Origin: Mediterraneibacter faecis JCM 15917
GTDB taxonomy: Bacteria; Bacillota; Clostridia; Lachnospirales; Lachnospiraceae
Length of the DNA: 64,000 nucleotides
Reading direction: 5' to 3'
NCBI GenBank assembly: GCA_001312505.1
Contig: BBDW01000006.1
Location: 121,325-185,324, forward strand
A program made the translations under genes and the position numbers. Positions 11,512 through 20,687 of the stretch are shown in pieces; within the stretch, counting starts at the first letter, position 1; each line of letters starts with the position of its first letter. The notes beneath the pieces are model-generated. The model was given only the letters and a program-made list of their open reading frames with translations, searched no databases and was not told the origin of the DNA.

Positions 11512-12050
11512 ATGGAATACAAGACAGATTCTTTGTTAGTACATCTAGCAAGAGCAGGAGATGAAGACGCGTGTGAAAAACTGGTCAAAAAATATTACTC
11601 AAGTATATATCAATATTGTTTGCTACATATCTATGATCCTATGAGGCAGAGGATTTGACACAAGAAGTATTTACACGTTTCTTTTCCAATTTATATAGAT
11701 ATAAAGAATATGGAAAAGTTAAGAATTATCTTTATACAATTGCCGGAAATACCGTTAAAAATTATTACAAAAAGAAAAAAGATATTCCATCAGAGGAACT
11801 GCTAAAATCAGAGGACAGAAGTAAAAATCATGTAGAAGAGATAGGAGTCCGATTAACTATTGAACAGGCAGTGAGAAAGTTACCGGAAGAAATTAGAGAA
11901 ACGGCAGTTTTATATTTTTTTCAAGAATTGAAGCAAAGAGAAATTGCAGAATTACTTCACATAAAACTTTCGCTTGTAAAATATCGAATTGGAAGAGCAA
12001 AAGAACTTTTGATGAAAGAGTTGGAGGTGGAAAACTATGATGAAATATAA
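11512..12050 (+). CDS. ECF-type RNA polymerase sigma factor (frameshifted)
   Basis: Small sigma-70 family factor of about 179 residues. The ATG at 11512 follows GAGGGAGG. Region 2 is split by a frame break near 11637: one extra C gives DPYEAEDLTQEVFTRFF, the classic ECF region 2 motif. Region 4 reads AVRKLPEEIRETAVLYFF then LKQREIAELLHIKLSLVKYRIGRAKELL, a normal helix-turn-helix. The stop overlaps the next gene, whose product is probably its membrane anti-sigma factor. It likely controls the ABC transporter two genes downstream. This gene block is visibly more AT-rich than its neighbours. Confidence 0.88.
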
Positions 12051-12815
12051 GCAACAAATAAAGGAATATAAAGAGGAGATTGAAAAAAAATATGTAAGGA
12101 TTGAAGCAGAAAACAGAACAGTAAAAGCATGTCAGAATATTTTGTCAAAGTCAATTTTATCGAAACAATCGCATAGAACATCTTATTTTGAATTTTTGTA
12201 TGAGCAGACAAAATTCATAAAAAAAAGATGGTGGATTTTACAAGGTTGTATTCTTATGTGTCTATGGATATGGTTGAGTAATTATACATCAGACATAAAA
12301 GATATGATGAGGATTATGGGAATATCTGCCACAATATTTGTGGTTCTGATTGTCCCGGAAATTTGGAAAAACAGAAGAAATGGTGCGATTGAGATTGAGC
12401 AGGCGTCTTATTACACACTGCGTCAGATTTGTACAGCAGAATGTTAATGTTTGGAGTAGTGGATCTGGTGATCGTTATGGTGTTTTTGGCAATTACATAT
12501 CAAACAACAATACTCTCGTTAAGTGATTTGGTGGTTAATTTTTTGCTTCCAGTAAATGTTTCATGTTGTATATGTTTTCGTGTATTGTACAGCAGATGGG
12601 AAAAATCAGAATATATAGCAGTGCTTTCCTGTCTGGTATGGGTTGGTTTATGGATGATGATTGTTGCAAATGATGTTATTTATCAGAAAATTGTAACTCC
12701 GGTATGGGTGGCTATGCTGATATTGACTTTTGTATATTTTATTTTTTGTGTTCAGAAGTCATTGGTATTTGATGAAAAAATTTTGGAGGAATACATGTAT
12801 GAAATTAGAAATTAA
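12037..12815 (+). CDS. Putative membrane anti-sigma factor (frameshifted)
   Basis: No confident family. The cytoplasmic N-terminus (about 65 residues, charged, coiled) is followed by pairs of membrane helices: WWILQGCILMCLWIWL, ISATIFVVLIVP, then after a frame break near 12436 MFGVVDLVIVMVFLAITY, VNFLLPVNVSCCICF, YIAVLSCLVWVGLWMMIV and MLILTFVYFIFCV. The frame break lies at ACAGCAGAATG; one added base joins the two halves. Its position between an ECF sigma gene (overlap) and an ABC ATPase gene, plus the soluble head with membrane tail, supports an anti-sigma role. This is inference from context. Confidence 0.6.
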
Positions 12816-13683
12816 AAATGTAACAAAACAATACGGAGAAGTAAATGCTGTCAATAAAGTGAATTGTGTTATGAAAAAAGGAATTTATGGACTGCTTGGA
12901 GTAAATGGAGCAGGAAAGACCACATTAATGCGTATGCTTTGTACGATTGTTCAACCATCAGCAGGACAAATATTATGGAATGGTAAAGATATATGGAAAC
13001 TAGGAGGTGAATACCGAGAAGTTCTGGGATATTTACCACAGGATTTTGGATATTATCCAGATTTGACCGTATATGATTACATGATGTACATTTCTTCTAT
13101 AAAAGGGTTAAAAATACCGTTTGCCAGAAAAAAAGTGAAGCAATTATTAAATCAAGTAGGAATGGAAAAATTCAGTAAAAGAAAAATGAAGAATTTGTCT
13201 GGAGGAATGGTTAGACGTGTAGGAATAGCACAGGCGATGTTAAACGATCCGCGAATTCTTGTCCTGGACGAACCTACCGCTGGATTAGACCCGAATGAAA
13301 GAATACGTTTTCGTAATTTAATTAGTGAATTGTCGGAAGAACGTTTGGTGCTCTTGTCTACACATATTGTATCGGATATTGAGTACATTGCGAATAACAT
13401 TATGTTAATGAAAGATGGAGAACTTTTTTATGCAGGTACTGCGGAAGATTTAGTATCTTCTATGAAAGAAAAGGTATGGCAATGTAATGTTTCGAGAAGT
13501 ATGATAGACAAATATATGAATGAATATTTGGTTGGAAATATAAAAACAACAAAAACCGGAGCAGAGCTTAGAATTATTTCAATAGAAAAGCCAACAGAAG
13601 ATGCTGTGGCTGTAGAAAAAAATCTGGAAGATGCATTTCTATTTTATTTTGGAGAAAAATCGGAGGAAAAACAAGATGCTTAA
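12799..13683 (+). CDS. ABC transporter ATP-binding protein (ABC-2 / CcmA type)
   Basis: ATPase of 294 residues. The ATG at 12799 follows TTGGAGGAAT and overlaps the end of the upstream gene. Walker A is GVNGAGKTT, signature LSGGMVRRVG, Walker B LVLDEPTAGLDP and the switch is LLSTHIVSD. A C-terminal regulatory extension of about 80 residues follows. No frame break is seen. It is paired with the ABC-2 permease that overlaps its end by eight bases. Confidence 0.92.
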   Translation: MKLEIKNVTKQYGEVNAVNKVNCVMKKGIYGLLGVNGAGKTTLMRMLCTIVQPSAGQILWNGKDIWKLGGEYREVLGYLPQDFGYYPDLTVYDYMMYISSIKGLKIPFARKKVKQLLNQVGMEKFSKRKMKNLSGGMVRRVGIAQAMLNDPRILVLDEPTAGLDPNERIRFRNLISELSEERLVLLSTHIVSDIEYIANNIMLMKDGELFYAGTAEDLVSSMKEKVWQCNVSRSMIDKYMNEYLVGNIKTTKTGAELRIISIEKPTEDAVAVEKNLEDAFLFYFGEKSEEKQDA

Positions 13684-14869
13684 ATTAGAATTAAAACGAA
13701 TTTTTTCAAAGAAAATTAATGTATTTGCAATCGGATTGGCATTGATACTTGCTGTCATTTTTAGCGGATTTGCAGTTACAAGTAATCGCTATGTGGATGA
13801 GAATGGAAATGCTAGTACTGGAATTATGGCAACAAGAAAACTTACAGATAACAGACGAGCATGGAAAGGTACATTGACAGAAGATGAACTTGGAAAAGTT
13901 ATAGAACAAAATAAAAATGCGGTGACACAATCCTCAGAAGAAGAAAATGCGATTTACGGAACGACATTACAACCGATAGATGATATTAGGAGTTTTATAA
14001 TATCGGTATTAATACCGGATGCAGAATATGATGAAAGTGTTCTGAATCAAATTACAGAAGAAAATATACAAGAGTTCTATGACACTTATCATAAAAATAT
14101 GGAAAAGATGGCAGAAGAATATGGAAAGACTGCTGTTCAGAAAAAATACTTGGAAAAGAAATATAATGAAATAAAATTACCAGTAGAATACGAATCTTAT
14201 AGTTCATGGGATACGATGATTATGTATGTAGAAACGAATTCTATTATTCTGGCAATCATAGTTGGTTTTATTTGTGCTGGAATATTTGCAGATGATTTTC
14301 AGACAAAAGCAGATGCAGTATTTTTCTCTACAAAGTATGGACGTACAAAAGCTGTTAAAACAAAAATACTGGCAGGAATAGTTACGACAGTTATGATTTA
14401 TTGTATGGGAATTATATTACTTAGTGTGATTTGTTTTGGAATTATGGGAACCAGTGGTATGAATACACCCTATCAAATGTATCAGGCATATAGTATTTAC
14501 ATTATGTCATATGGACAATACTATTTGTTGACAGTTGTATGTGGATTTATAGCCAGTATGCTGGCGGCTTCAGTGTCTATGTTAGTAGCGGCTAAAATGC
14601 ATACAATTAGTGTCGCTGTTTGCATTCCGTTCTTTTTATATTGCTTATTGCCATTTATAGGACGGGCACTTTCTGTGTATACAACGCTTTTCAATTTGAT
14701 ACCAACAATTTTGACAAATGTACAGGCAAGTGTAAAAGTCCCACTTATTTATCAGATTGGGAATTGTGTATTTCGACAAATTCCGCTTGTAATGGTAATG
14801 TATACAGTGATGGCAATAGCCTTACTGCCTTTTATTTATAAAAGTTTTCGCAGATATGGAAATAGGTAA
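13676..14869 (+). CDS. ABC-2 type transporter permease
   Basis: Membrane protein of 397 residues, starting at ATG 13676 after CGGAGGAAAAAC. One helix near residues 15-35 is followed by a charged outside domain of about 150 residues, then about five helices, including SIILAIIVGFICAGIF, VTTVMIYCMGIILLSVICF, VVCGFIASMLAASVSMLVA and VMVMYTVMAIALLPFIY. It is the membrane half of the ATPase at 12799. The set (sigma, anti-sigma, ATPase, permease) is probably one transcription unit; substrate unknown. Confidence 0.88.
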   Translation: MLKLELKRIFSKKINVFAIGLALILAVIFSGFAVTSNRYVDENGNASTGIMATRKLTDNRRAWKGTLTEDELGKVIEQNKNAVTQSSEEENAIYGTTLQPIDDIRSFIISVLIPDAEYDESVLNQITEENIQEFYDTYHKNMEKMAEEYGKTAVQKKYLEKKYNEIKLPVEYESYSSWDTMIMYVETNSIILAIIVGFICAGIFADDFQTKADAVFFSTKYGRTKAVKTKILAGIVTTVMIYCMGIILLSVICFGIMGTSGMNTPYQMYQAYSIYIMSYGQYYLLTVVCGFIASMLAASVSMLVAAKMHTISVAVCIPFFLYCLLPFIGRALSVYTTLFNLIPTILTNVQASVKVPLIYQIGNCVFRQIPLVMVMYTVMAIALLPFIYKSFRRYGNR

Positions 14870-14878
14870 AAATTGTAT

Positions 14879-15015
14879 TTATTTTGTTAAAAGACCGGAT
14901 AGAGTTTTTCCAATGGAAAATCCAATCTGTGGATATAACTTCTGAATTTCCTGTACTTTGGCATAATCCAGACAGTCATCGGAATGGTATAGCTTCCCCC
15001 CCCGAGTACTCTTCA
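14879..15015 (-). pseudogene. Unidentified gene fragment (C-terminal end)
   Basis: On the minus strand there is a coding-like stretch ending in a stop at 14879, reading KLYHSDDCLDYAKVQEIQ then LYPQIGFSIGKTLSGLLTK. It has no start or ribosome site, and an 8-C run at 14996-15003 interrupts its 5' side. I do not recognise the family. It appears to be the remains of a gene broken between the ABC permease and the MATE gene; the rest of 14870-15123 holds nothing I can identify. Confidence 0.45.
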
Positions 15016-15123
15016 AGCTAAAGTAGAAATAGTGCAATTTTCACATGATATTATACAAGAATCACATAGAAATATATCGTATTATTGATAGGGTAGTCTT
15101 GAATTGTATGTGAGGAGAAAAAC

Positions 15124-16460
15124 ATGGAAGCTAAAAGAAAAACATTAACACAGCTATCTGTGCCAATATGCTTAGAAACTTTATTTTATATGCTTTCCGG
15201 TATGGTAGATACGCTTATGCTATCATCTGTAAGTGACCAGGCTGTGGGAGCAGTGGGAACAGCCAATACATATATAGGCGTTTTTATTATTATGTTTGGA
15301 GTAATATCATCGGGTATGATAGCTGTTATGTCACAAAATATTGGAGCCGGAAGACCGGGGGATTGCATATCAGGCAAGACAACTTGGACTTATATTCAAC
15401 GCATTGATAGGTATCATAATGTCTATCATTCTTGCCGCATTTTCTGGTGGGATGCTTAGAATCGTAAGTATTGCTCCGGCTTTGCTTGAGCCGGCTGAAA
15501 TATACCTTAGAATTGTCGGTGGCACATGTTTTTTAAATGCACTTATTCCTATTTTCTCCAGTTATTTGAGAGTGTTTGGATATACAAAGCATTCTTTAAT
15601 AGGAACTGTTGTTGGAAATGTTTTTAATATAATACTTAATTCAGTATTCTTATTTGTATTCAACTGGGGCGTAATGGGAGTTGCCGTTGCCACAGTTATT
15701 TCGAGAGTTGTAAATCTTATTATTGTAGCTGGCATGGGGGGCTGTCCTTATAAAAGCAAAGCAGAGTCCTGAGCGGATTGCAGCAAGAAAGATATTTGCG
15801 CAGATTGTTAAGATTGGTTTTCCTTCTGCACTTGAAACTGCACTTTACAACATTGCAATGACCCTGATTGTGCGTTTTATGAATCAGATGGATGCGGATG
15901 GAATGAATGTTACAGCTCGCTCCTATGCTGTACAGATTGCAAGTTTCTCGTATTGTGTGGGAGCTGCCCTTGCTCAGGCAAATGCAATTATGACCGGCTG
16001 GAGAATTGGAGCAAAAGAGTTTGAGAAATGTAACAGGGGAACGAGAAAAGCTGCGATATACGGAATTATCACAGCGACATGCTTTTCTGTAACATTTGCA
16101 TTAGCCGGGCATTTTATAGTGCATATATTTACGGATGATATACAGATGATAAATCTTGTGGTAAAGTTGTTAATAGTAGATATATTTCTTGAATTTGGAA
16201 GGGTAACAAACCTTGTATATGGTCAGGCATTAAAAACGAGTGGAGATGCAGTTTTCCCGGTTATGCTAGGTGCGATATTTATGTATTTATTTGCAGTTGG
16301 CGGAACGTATTTTCTTGGAATACACATGGGACTTCTGGCTGTGGGAGCATATATTGCTATGGCAGGTGACGAATGTGCGAGAGCTGTGGGAATGGTACTT
16401 AGATGGAAGAGTGGAAAATGGAAGAGTAAAAGTCTTGTAGAATTATCTGATATGTCGTAA
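15124..16460 (+). CDS. MATE family multidrug efflux transporter (two frame breaks)
   Basis: Reconstructed at about 445 residues with roughly twelve membrane helices in two similar halves, exporting drugs or metabolites in exchange for cations. The start ATG 15124 follows GTGAGGAG. Motifs include LSVPICLETLFYMLSGMVDTLML and, in the second half, IGFPSALETALYNIAMTLIVRF. Frame breaks: a 5-G run at about 15357-15361 (four expected, restoring RPGIAYQARQLGL) and a G run near 15736 (restoring AVLIKAKQSPERIAARKIFAQ). The AraC-type gene 40 bases downstream is probably co-transcribed and may regulate it. Confidence 0.88.
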
Positions 16461-16500
16461 ATCCTCTGTTTCGCCTGTAGGGAATATTAAAGGAGAGATT

Positions 16501-17354
16501 ATGTACTTTGAATTAAAAGAAAATAAACCACACGGTACAAAGGATGATCCGTTTAGTACATATCATATAAAAAATGGGGGGACGATCATTTCAGATACCG
16601 GTACATTGGCATGATGAACTGGAAATTATATATGTAAAAAGTGGTTTTTTGACTGTAAGTATATCAGGAGAAAACTATATTGGAACCCCCCGGTGATGCT
16701 TTTGTAGTGTCGCCGGGTAATCTGCATTTTATGGGTTCACAGACTGGTACAGTAGATTATTTTACTTTCCTTTTTCCGGTAGAATACATATCTTTTTGCA
16801 TAAATGATATGTTAGATGATAAATTACTGAAGCCGTTAAAAAATGGTCACCTGATGATAGGCCCAAGAGTAAAAGATACAGCAAAAGAACTGTGTGAGCA
16901 GTTGGTTGAGACATATATGGCAAAAAATAAGAAAACTGAGTCCGAAATAACTGCTCAGATAAAGACAAAAAGAATTCTTTTACAATTTATTCTTGAAATG
17001 TGGGAGAAGGGCTTTGTGATTGAAAATGATAAAAGCGGGAGAAATATTGTAGAAAAAGAAATGATTTCATATATACAGCAGAATTTTAAAGAAAAGATAT
17101 CGTTGAAAGAATTTGGTGAGCTGTTTCATCTTTCGGAAAAATATATATCGCGATATTTTAAGGAACACTTTCATATTACACTTTCGCAATATATAACACA
17201 TTTACGATTAGAGTATGCAAAACAGCTGTTACAAGATACGGATATTCCTGTTACAGAGATTGCAATGCAGAGTGGATATCAGAATGTAAGCTATTTTATC
17301 AGAAGCTTCAAAAAAACATATGGAGTTTCTCCGTTAAAATATAGAAAAAAATAA
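16501..17354 (+). CDS. AraC-family transcriptional regulator (two frame breaks)
   Basis: About 283 residues: N-terminal cupin-like sensing domain (HWHDELEIIYVKSG) and C-terminal double helix-turn-helix (FGELFHLSEKYISRYFKEH, then PVTEIAMQSGYQNVSYFIRSF and YGVSPLKYR). The start ATG 16501 follows AAAGGAGAG. A 6-G run near 16576-16581 and a 6-C run near 16685-16690 each break the frame; one or two bases fewer give HIKNGDDHFQIPVHWHDE and YIGTPGDAFVVSPG. Probable local regulator of the MATE gene or of a sugar-related target elsewhere. Confidence 0.85.
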
Positions 17355-17631
17355 GCCAGGTATATGGTTAGAAAGGAGAGGATATGCATATCTTACCAGT
17401 ATTATGGATCTATATTTCAGAAAAATCATTTCCTGGGTACTAAGTGAGACGTTGGAGGCATCTCATGTAGTAAAATGTTCGGTTTTTACAACAGTCTGTT
17501 TCGTGTGTAATTCAATTTTAGGTGTAACTACCCAAGGCAAATTGTAGCAAAGACGATAGGAAAGTGAGGGGGGGGATTTCGCCTGTGTCATGACACAGGC
17601 AGTGCTTGCTATTCTTGCTATTCTTGATTAG
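17355..17631. other. Intergenic region, no gene recognised
   Basis: No supported coding frame. It holds an 8-G run near 17569, a 20-base perfect palindrome at 17581-17600 and a short tandem repeat CTTGCTATT/CTTGCTATT near 17604-17622. Confidence 0.5.
17581..17600. repeat. 20-bp perfect palindrome
   Basis: GCCTGTGTCATGACACAGGC is its own reverse complement with no loop. It is not followed by a T-run, so it is not an ordinary terminator; a dimeric protein operator or an element end are possible. Confidence 0.6.
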
Positions 17632-17816
17632 TTAAAGGTTTTTAACTTCCCTGATTTTAAAATAATACCGATCAATAATATCCTGCAATGTAATGGATTT
17701 CATTTTTTCATCTACTATATTTTGAATTTCATGATAGAAGTCCCCAATAGCGAATTGAATGTTGATACCGATTCCACAATCGAAATGTCTCTGTTATTCA
17801 GGACATTGACGGCAAT
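17632..17816 (-). pseudogene. Unidentified gene fragment with CxxC motif (C-terminal end)
   Basis: The minus strand reads CRQCPE, an in-frame stop, then QRHFDCGIGINIQFAIGDFY, DEKMKSITLQDIIDRYYFK and stops at 17632. It looks like a real protein end with a zinc-knuckle-like CxxC, but it has an internal stop and no start. It abuts and slightly overlaps the upstream side of the ORF at 17826, so a junction between two unrelated fragments lies near 17816. Family not recognised. Confidence 0.5.
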
Positions 17817-17825
17817 AATATTGTT

Positions 17826-18341
17826 ATGATTAACGATATACGATTTAAGGGAAAACGTTCTGTAGATTGGAAAGATGTCAGGGAATACTTAAAAGAATAC
17901 GTTGGCGAGTTTTATACTATTGCTGCAACAGGAGATGTTATTTTCATTGGTTCCGATCTTCCTAAGGAATACAGTGGATCAAAATATACCAATAGTATAA
18001 AGGGAACAAATGCAAAGGCAAAAGCAAATGCTGCGACTGGAATTCCTGAAATGATAGAGATAGCAGTAGGAAAGCATTTCAGAGAGAATCATGAGGATAA
18101 ACATAAAAGAGATGCTAAAAATGGATGGTACAGATATGATTCAAGATTTGCACTCCCGGTTTATGACGACAAGGGCGAATTAGAAAGATATAATGTTTTT
18201 CATGCCTCTATGCTTATACGTCATTCAAATGATGGAAAGTTGTATTTGTATGATGTAATAGATATAAAAAAGAAACGAGCAACTCTCTCGGCGAATAAAC
18301 GCTTATCAGACAAAAAACCCATTTCCTTTAGGGAAGTATAA
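17826..18341 (+). CDS. Mobile-element-type protein, PBECR-like (barnase/EndoU-fold) domain, probably a remnant
   Basis: 171 residues rich in YDSRFALPVYDDKGELERY, NVFHASMLIRH and LYLYDVIDIKKK. I associate these motifs with C-terminal nuclease-like domains of large polyvalent proteins on conjugative elements and phages; this assignment is from memory and is moderate. The ATG at 17826 has no good ribosome site, and the frame is open upstream (SVIQDIDGNNIV), so it may be a C-terminal piece of a larger gene. No frameshift is seen within it. Neighbouring fragments suggest a decayed mobile element. Confidence 0.5.
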   Translation: MINDIRFKGKRSVDWKDVREYLKEYVGEFYTIAATGDVIFIGSDLPKEYSGSKYTNSIKGTNAKAKANAATGIPEMIEIAVGKHFRENHEDKHKRDAKNGWYRYDSRFALPVYDDKGELERYNVFHASMLIRHSNDGKLYLYDVIDIKKKRATLSANKRLSDKKPISFREV

Positions 18342-18359
18342 TACTACAGGAAATGACAG

Positions 18360-18599
18360 ATGTCAATCCGAATATTCGAAAATATTCCTGCATACAGAAG
18401 GACTAGAGATGGTTATGCTTTTACGGTGATAAAAATAGAAATTTCACAAAACTGTCCGCGTCACGGGAAATGTTGTGCCTGTGTAGCTTATCATCGTGAT
18501 CACAATGAAGGCGTGCCGGGATGTTTCTTTTCGAAAGAAGCAGAAGCAACTTATGATCGCAGTATTAAAGCATTGGCGAAGGATCACGGTATCATTTAA
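18360..18599 (+). CDS. Small cysteine-rich protein, DUF6485-like
   Basis: 79 residues with a cysteine cluster CPRHGKCCACVAYH, then GVPGCFFSKEAEATYDRS. This matches the pattern of small DUF6485 proteins in Clostridia, which have a GKCCxCxxYH core and an end like ExTYDRS. Function unknown; the cysteines suggest a metal site. The N-terminal 25 residues look atypical and the start at 18360 has a weak ribosome site, so the 5' end may have been replaced. Confidence 0.6.
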   Translation: MSIRIFENIPAYRRTRDGYAFTVIKIEISQNCPRHGKCCACVAYHRDHNEGVPGCFFSKEAEATYDRSIKALAKDHGII

Positions 18600-18683
18600 T
18601 ATGTGTTTTAATCTTTATTCCCCCCCCTGTGTGTATGATAAAATAGTAACAGGAATTTTATCGACAGACAGGGGGGAAAAATT

Positions 18684-18860
18684 ATGTCAAAAATTGTGAA
18701 TGAACCAAAGATCAAAAACAAGTTTGTAGTCAAGATCAGAGAGCTTTTAGAGCACCGTGCGTTCTGACTTTATCTCTTGGTGGATGAGGCAGAAAGCCGG
18801 ATGTAGTGACGAAGAGATTGCAAGATTGTGTGATATTGCAATGTGTGGAGATCATGGAAT
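18684..18860 (+). pseudogene. Fragment of L-2-amino-thiazoline-4-carboxylate hydrolase-like gene
   Basis: After a good ribosome site (CAGGGGGGAAAAATT) the ATG at 18684 reads MSKIVNEPKIKNKFVVKI and RELLEHRA, then stops. A different frame continues QKAGCSDEEIARLCDIAM. Both pieces resemble the start and the C-terminal CSDEEIALLCDIAMDGD motif of this family, so most of the middle is deleted. The family assignment comes from memory of these motifs. Confidence 0.5.
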
Positions 18861-19071
18861 CGGAAAATGCTTTGGCACTCGACTATTTCAAAGAGAATCA
18901 GATCAGTTTTGAGTGGATCGTGGATGAAGGCGGTGCGTGATTCGATTCGCTCCAATCGATATAGATAAACAGCAATACGCATCTGTGCACGGAGAAAATG
19001 AAAATATATCTGTGGAAAAGATTCATCTGACGGTGGATTTTTATAGAGAATTGATTGGAAAATATAAGTAA
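18853..19071 (+). pseudogene. Fragments of an M20-family metallopeptidase gene
   Basis: One frame gives ALALDYFKENQISFEWIVDEGGA and another gives IRFAPIDIDKQQYASVHG, ENENISVEKIHLTVDFYREL and a stop at 19071. The xWVxDEGG motif and the RFxP...VHGxNENIxxE...VDFY end are typical of M20/M28-like carboxypeptidases. The region between the two pieces is deleted. It is fused directly to the preceding fragment, so two unrelated dead genes share about 390 bases. Confidence 0.5.
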
Positions 19072-19085
19072 TAAGTGGAGAGAAT

Positions 19086-19943
19086 ATGTTAAATATTATA
19101 GAAATCAACAACTTTAACGCACCGGAACTGGACGTCTACGCACGTTATACGGAAGCACAGCTTCTGAATAAAGACCGTCCGGAAGATGGACTTTTTATTG
19201 CAGAAAGTCCGAAAGTGATTGGACGGGCGTTGGATGCCGGATATATTCCAATATCTGTTTTGGTTGAAAAGAAGCAGATGGAAGAAAATGAAGAGACGCA
19301 GGAAGTTCTTGCAAGATTTGAGAATACAGGCACTTCTATTTTTACAGCCGAGTTTGATGTTTTGACGCAATTGACAGGATTCAAGCTGACGAGAGGAATG
19401 CTTTGTGCATTGAAACGCCGACCACTGGAAGATTTCAGGAAACTTTGCGAAGGAAAGAATAGAATTGCCATTTTGGAAGATGTGATGAATCCAACGAATG
19501 TCGGAGCAATCTTTCGATCGGCAGCAGCAATGCATATGGATGCAGTATTACTGACTTCAGGATGCAGCAATCCATTGTATCGAAGAGCATCCAGAGTGAG
19601 TATGGGAACGGTGTTCCAGATTCCATGGACATTTATTCAGGATGATAAAGAACGCAGATGCGACAGGAAAGAGATCTGGCCGGTTCAGGCAATCGAAAGC
19701 CTGAAAGCACTTGGGTATAAGACAGCAGCACTTGCATTAACCGATGATTCCGTAAGTATTGATGATCCGCAGCTTATGAGTGAAGAAAAACTGGCAGTGA
19801 TTCTTGGAACAGAGGGGGACGGACTTATGCAGGAGACAATTAAAGCTTGCGATTATACTGTGAAGATTCCGATGTCACATGGTGTAGATTCTCTGAATGT
19901 GGCAGCAGCAAGTGCAGTGGCGTTCTGGCAGTTGAGAAAATAA
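19086..19943 (+). CDS. TrmH/SpoU family RNA 2'-O-methyltransferase
   Basis: 285 residues with an N-terminal substrate-binding domain and a C-terminal SPOUT knot. Motifs are NPTNVGAIFRSAAA (motif 1), ILGTEGDGL (motif 2) and IPMSHGVDSLNVAAASAVA (motif 3). It methylates ribose in rRNA or tRNA with SAM; the exact target cannot be told. The ATG at 19086 follows GTGGAGAG. Its stop codon TAA is also the first three bases of the structured repeat downstream. No frame break. Confidence 0.93.
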   Translation: MLNIIEINNFNAPELDVYARYTEAQLLNKDRPEDGLFIAESPKVIGRALDAGYIPISVLVEKKQMEENEETQEVLARFENTGTSIFTAEFDVLTQLTGFKLTRGMLCALKRRPLEDFRKLCEGKNRIAILEDVMNPTNVGAIFRSAAAMHMDAVLLTSGCSNPLYRRASRVSMGTVFQIPWTFIQDDKERRCDRKEIWPVQAIESLKALGYKTAALALTDDSVSIDDPQLMSEEKLAVILGTEGDGLMQETIKACDYTVKIPMSHGVDSLNVAAASAVAFWQLRK

Positions 19944-20574
19944 AGATTTATCGTAGGGATTCTTTTTCAAGTTCGGACGAAATCAGATAGCGCTTATAAA
20001 GTTTCTTCTAACAGACATTGAGGGATTGATGCAGGCTCCGGTTCTGTATACAGAACAGTCACCTGAATCAATCCCTCAATGTCTGTCTATCGGTAAGTTT
20101 TCAGCGCCATCTGATTTCTACTCTCTCGAAAGAAGAACTCTACTTGAGAAGCAGACGTACCGGATGTTCTATAGAATGATTCCCATTTCTTAAGCGTATT
20201 TACTTTAATAAAATTTAGCGTAGAAGACGATCCTTTTCAGTAAACAGAAAACAGAAAATATGAACTTCGAGAAGTTTCATGTTAGAAGGATGGTACAGGG
20301 ACGAAGACGAATGTGGAGCATGCTTGCTCATACTTGAAAAACAATGGATTGCGTTAAAGAAAGGATTGACAGCTGTCTGAGCGGCAGCGAGTTTGTCAAT
20401 CCTTTCTTTGCTCTTAGCAGTCTGTTGTTTTTCCTAGTATGAACAGTATGCGTAACCCTGAGTCGGCGTTCCTGTACCATTCTTCTAACAAGCGACTTTC
20501 TAAAATAATATTTTCAGTTTTCGTCCGCATTCAAACAAGAATCTCTACGCTAAATCTTTATTTCCCGGCAATTT
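19941..20574. repeat. Large multi-hairpin foldback repeat, copy 1
   Basis: About 634 bases with terminal inverted repeats. The left end TAAAGATTTATCGTAG resembles the reverse complement of the right end over about 42 bases with about seven mismatches. A third TIR-like sequence in the middle (near 20210) divides it in two. Unit A folds around ACAGACATTGAGGGATTGAT and its complement with a palindromic tip TTCTGTATACAGAA. Unit B is an imperfect hairpin of nearly 365 bases, with stem blocks TTTAGCGTAGA, TGTTAGAAGGATGGTACAGG, GAAAAACAA and AAAGAAAGGATTGACA. It codes for nothing convincing. A second copy in the same orientation lies at 24593. Confidence 0.85.
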
Positions 20575-20687
20575 ATAGAGGAAATTCTCTCATCATTTCC
20601 CCCCACAAAAAGAACAATGCCATATAAAATGTTACATTTTTCACAAAAGAAATCCTCTTGGTGTAAAGTTTTTGTAAAACAAGTGTC

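Noticed and set aside
18770..19111. 113-residue minus-strand frame over the enzyme fragments
   Set aside because: No family likeness and no start site; the plus-strand pieces carry recognisable motifs.
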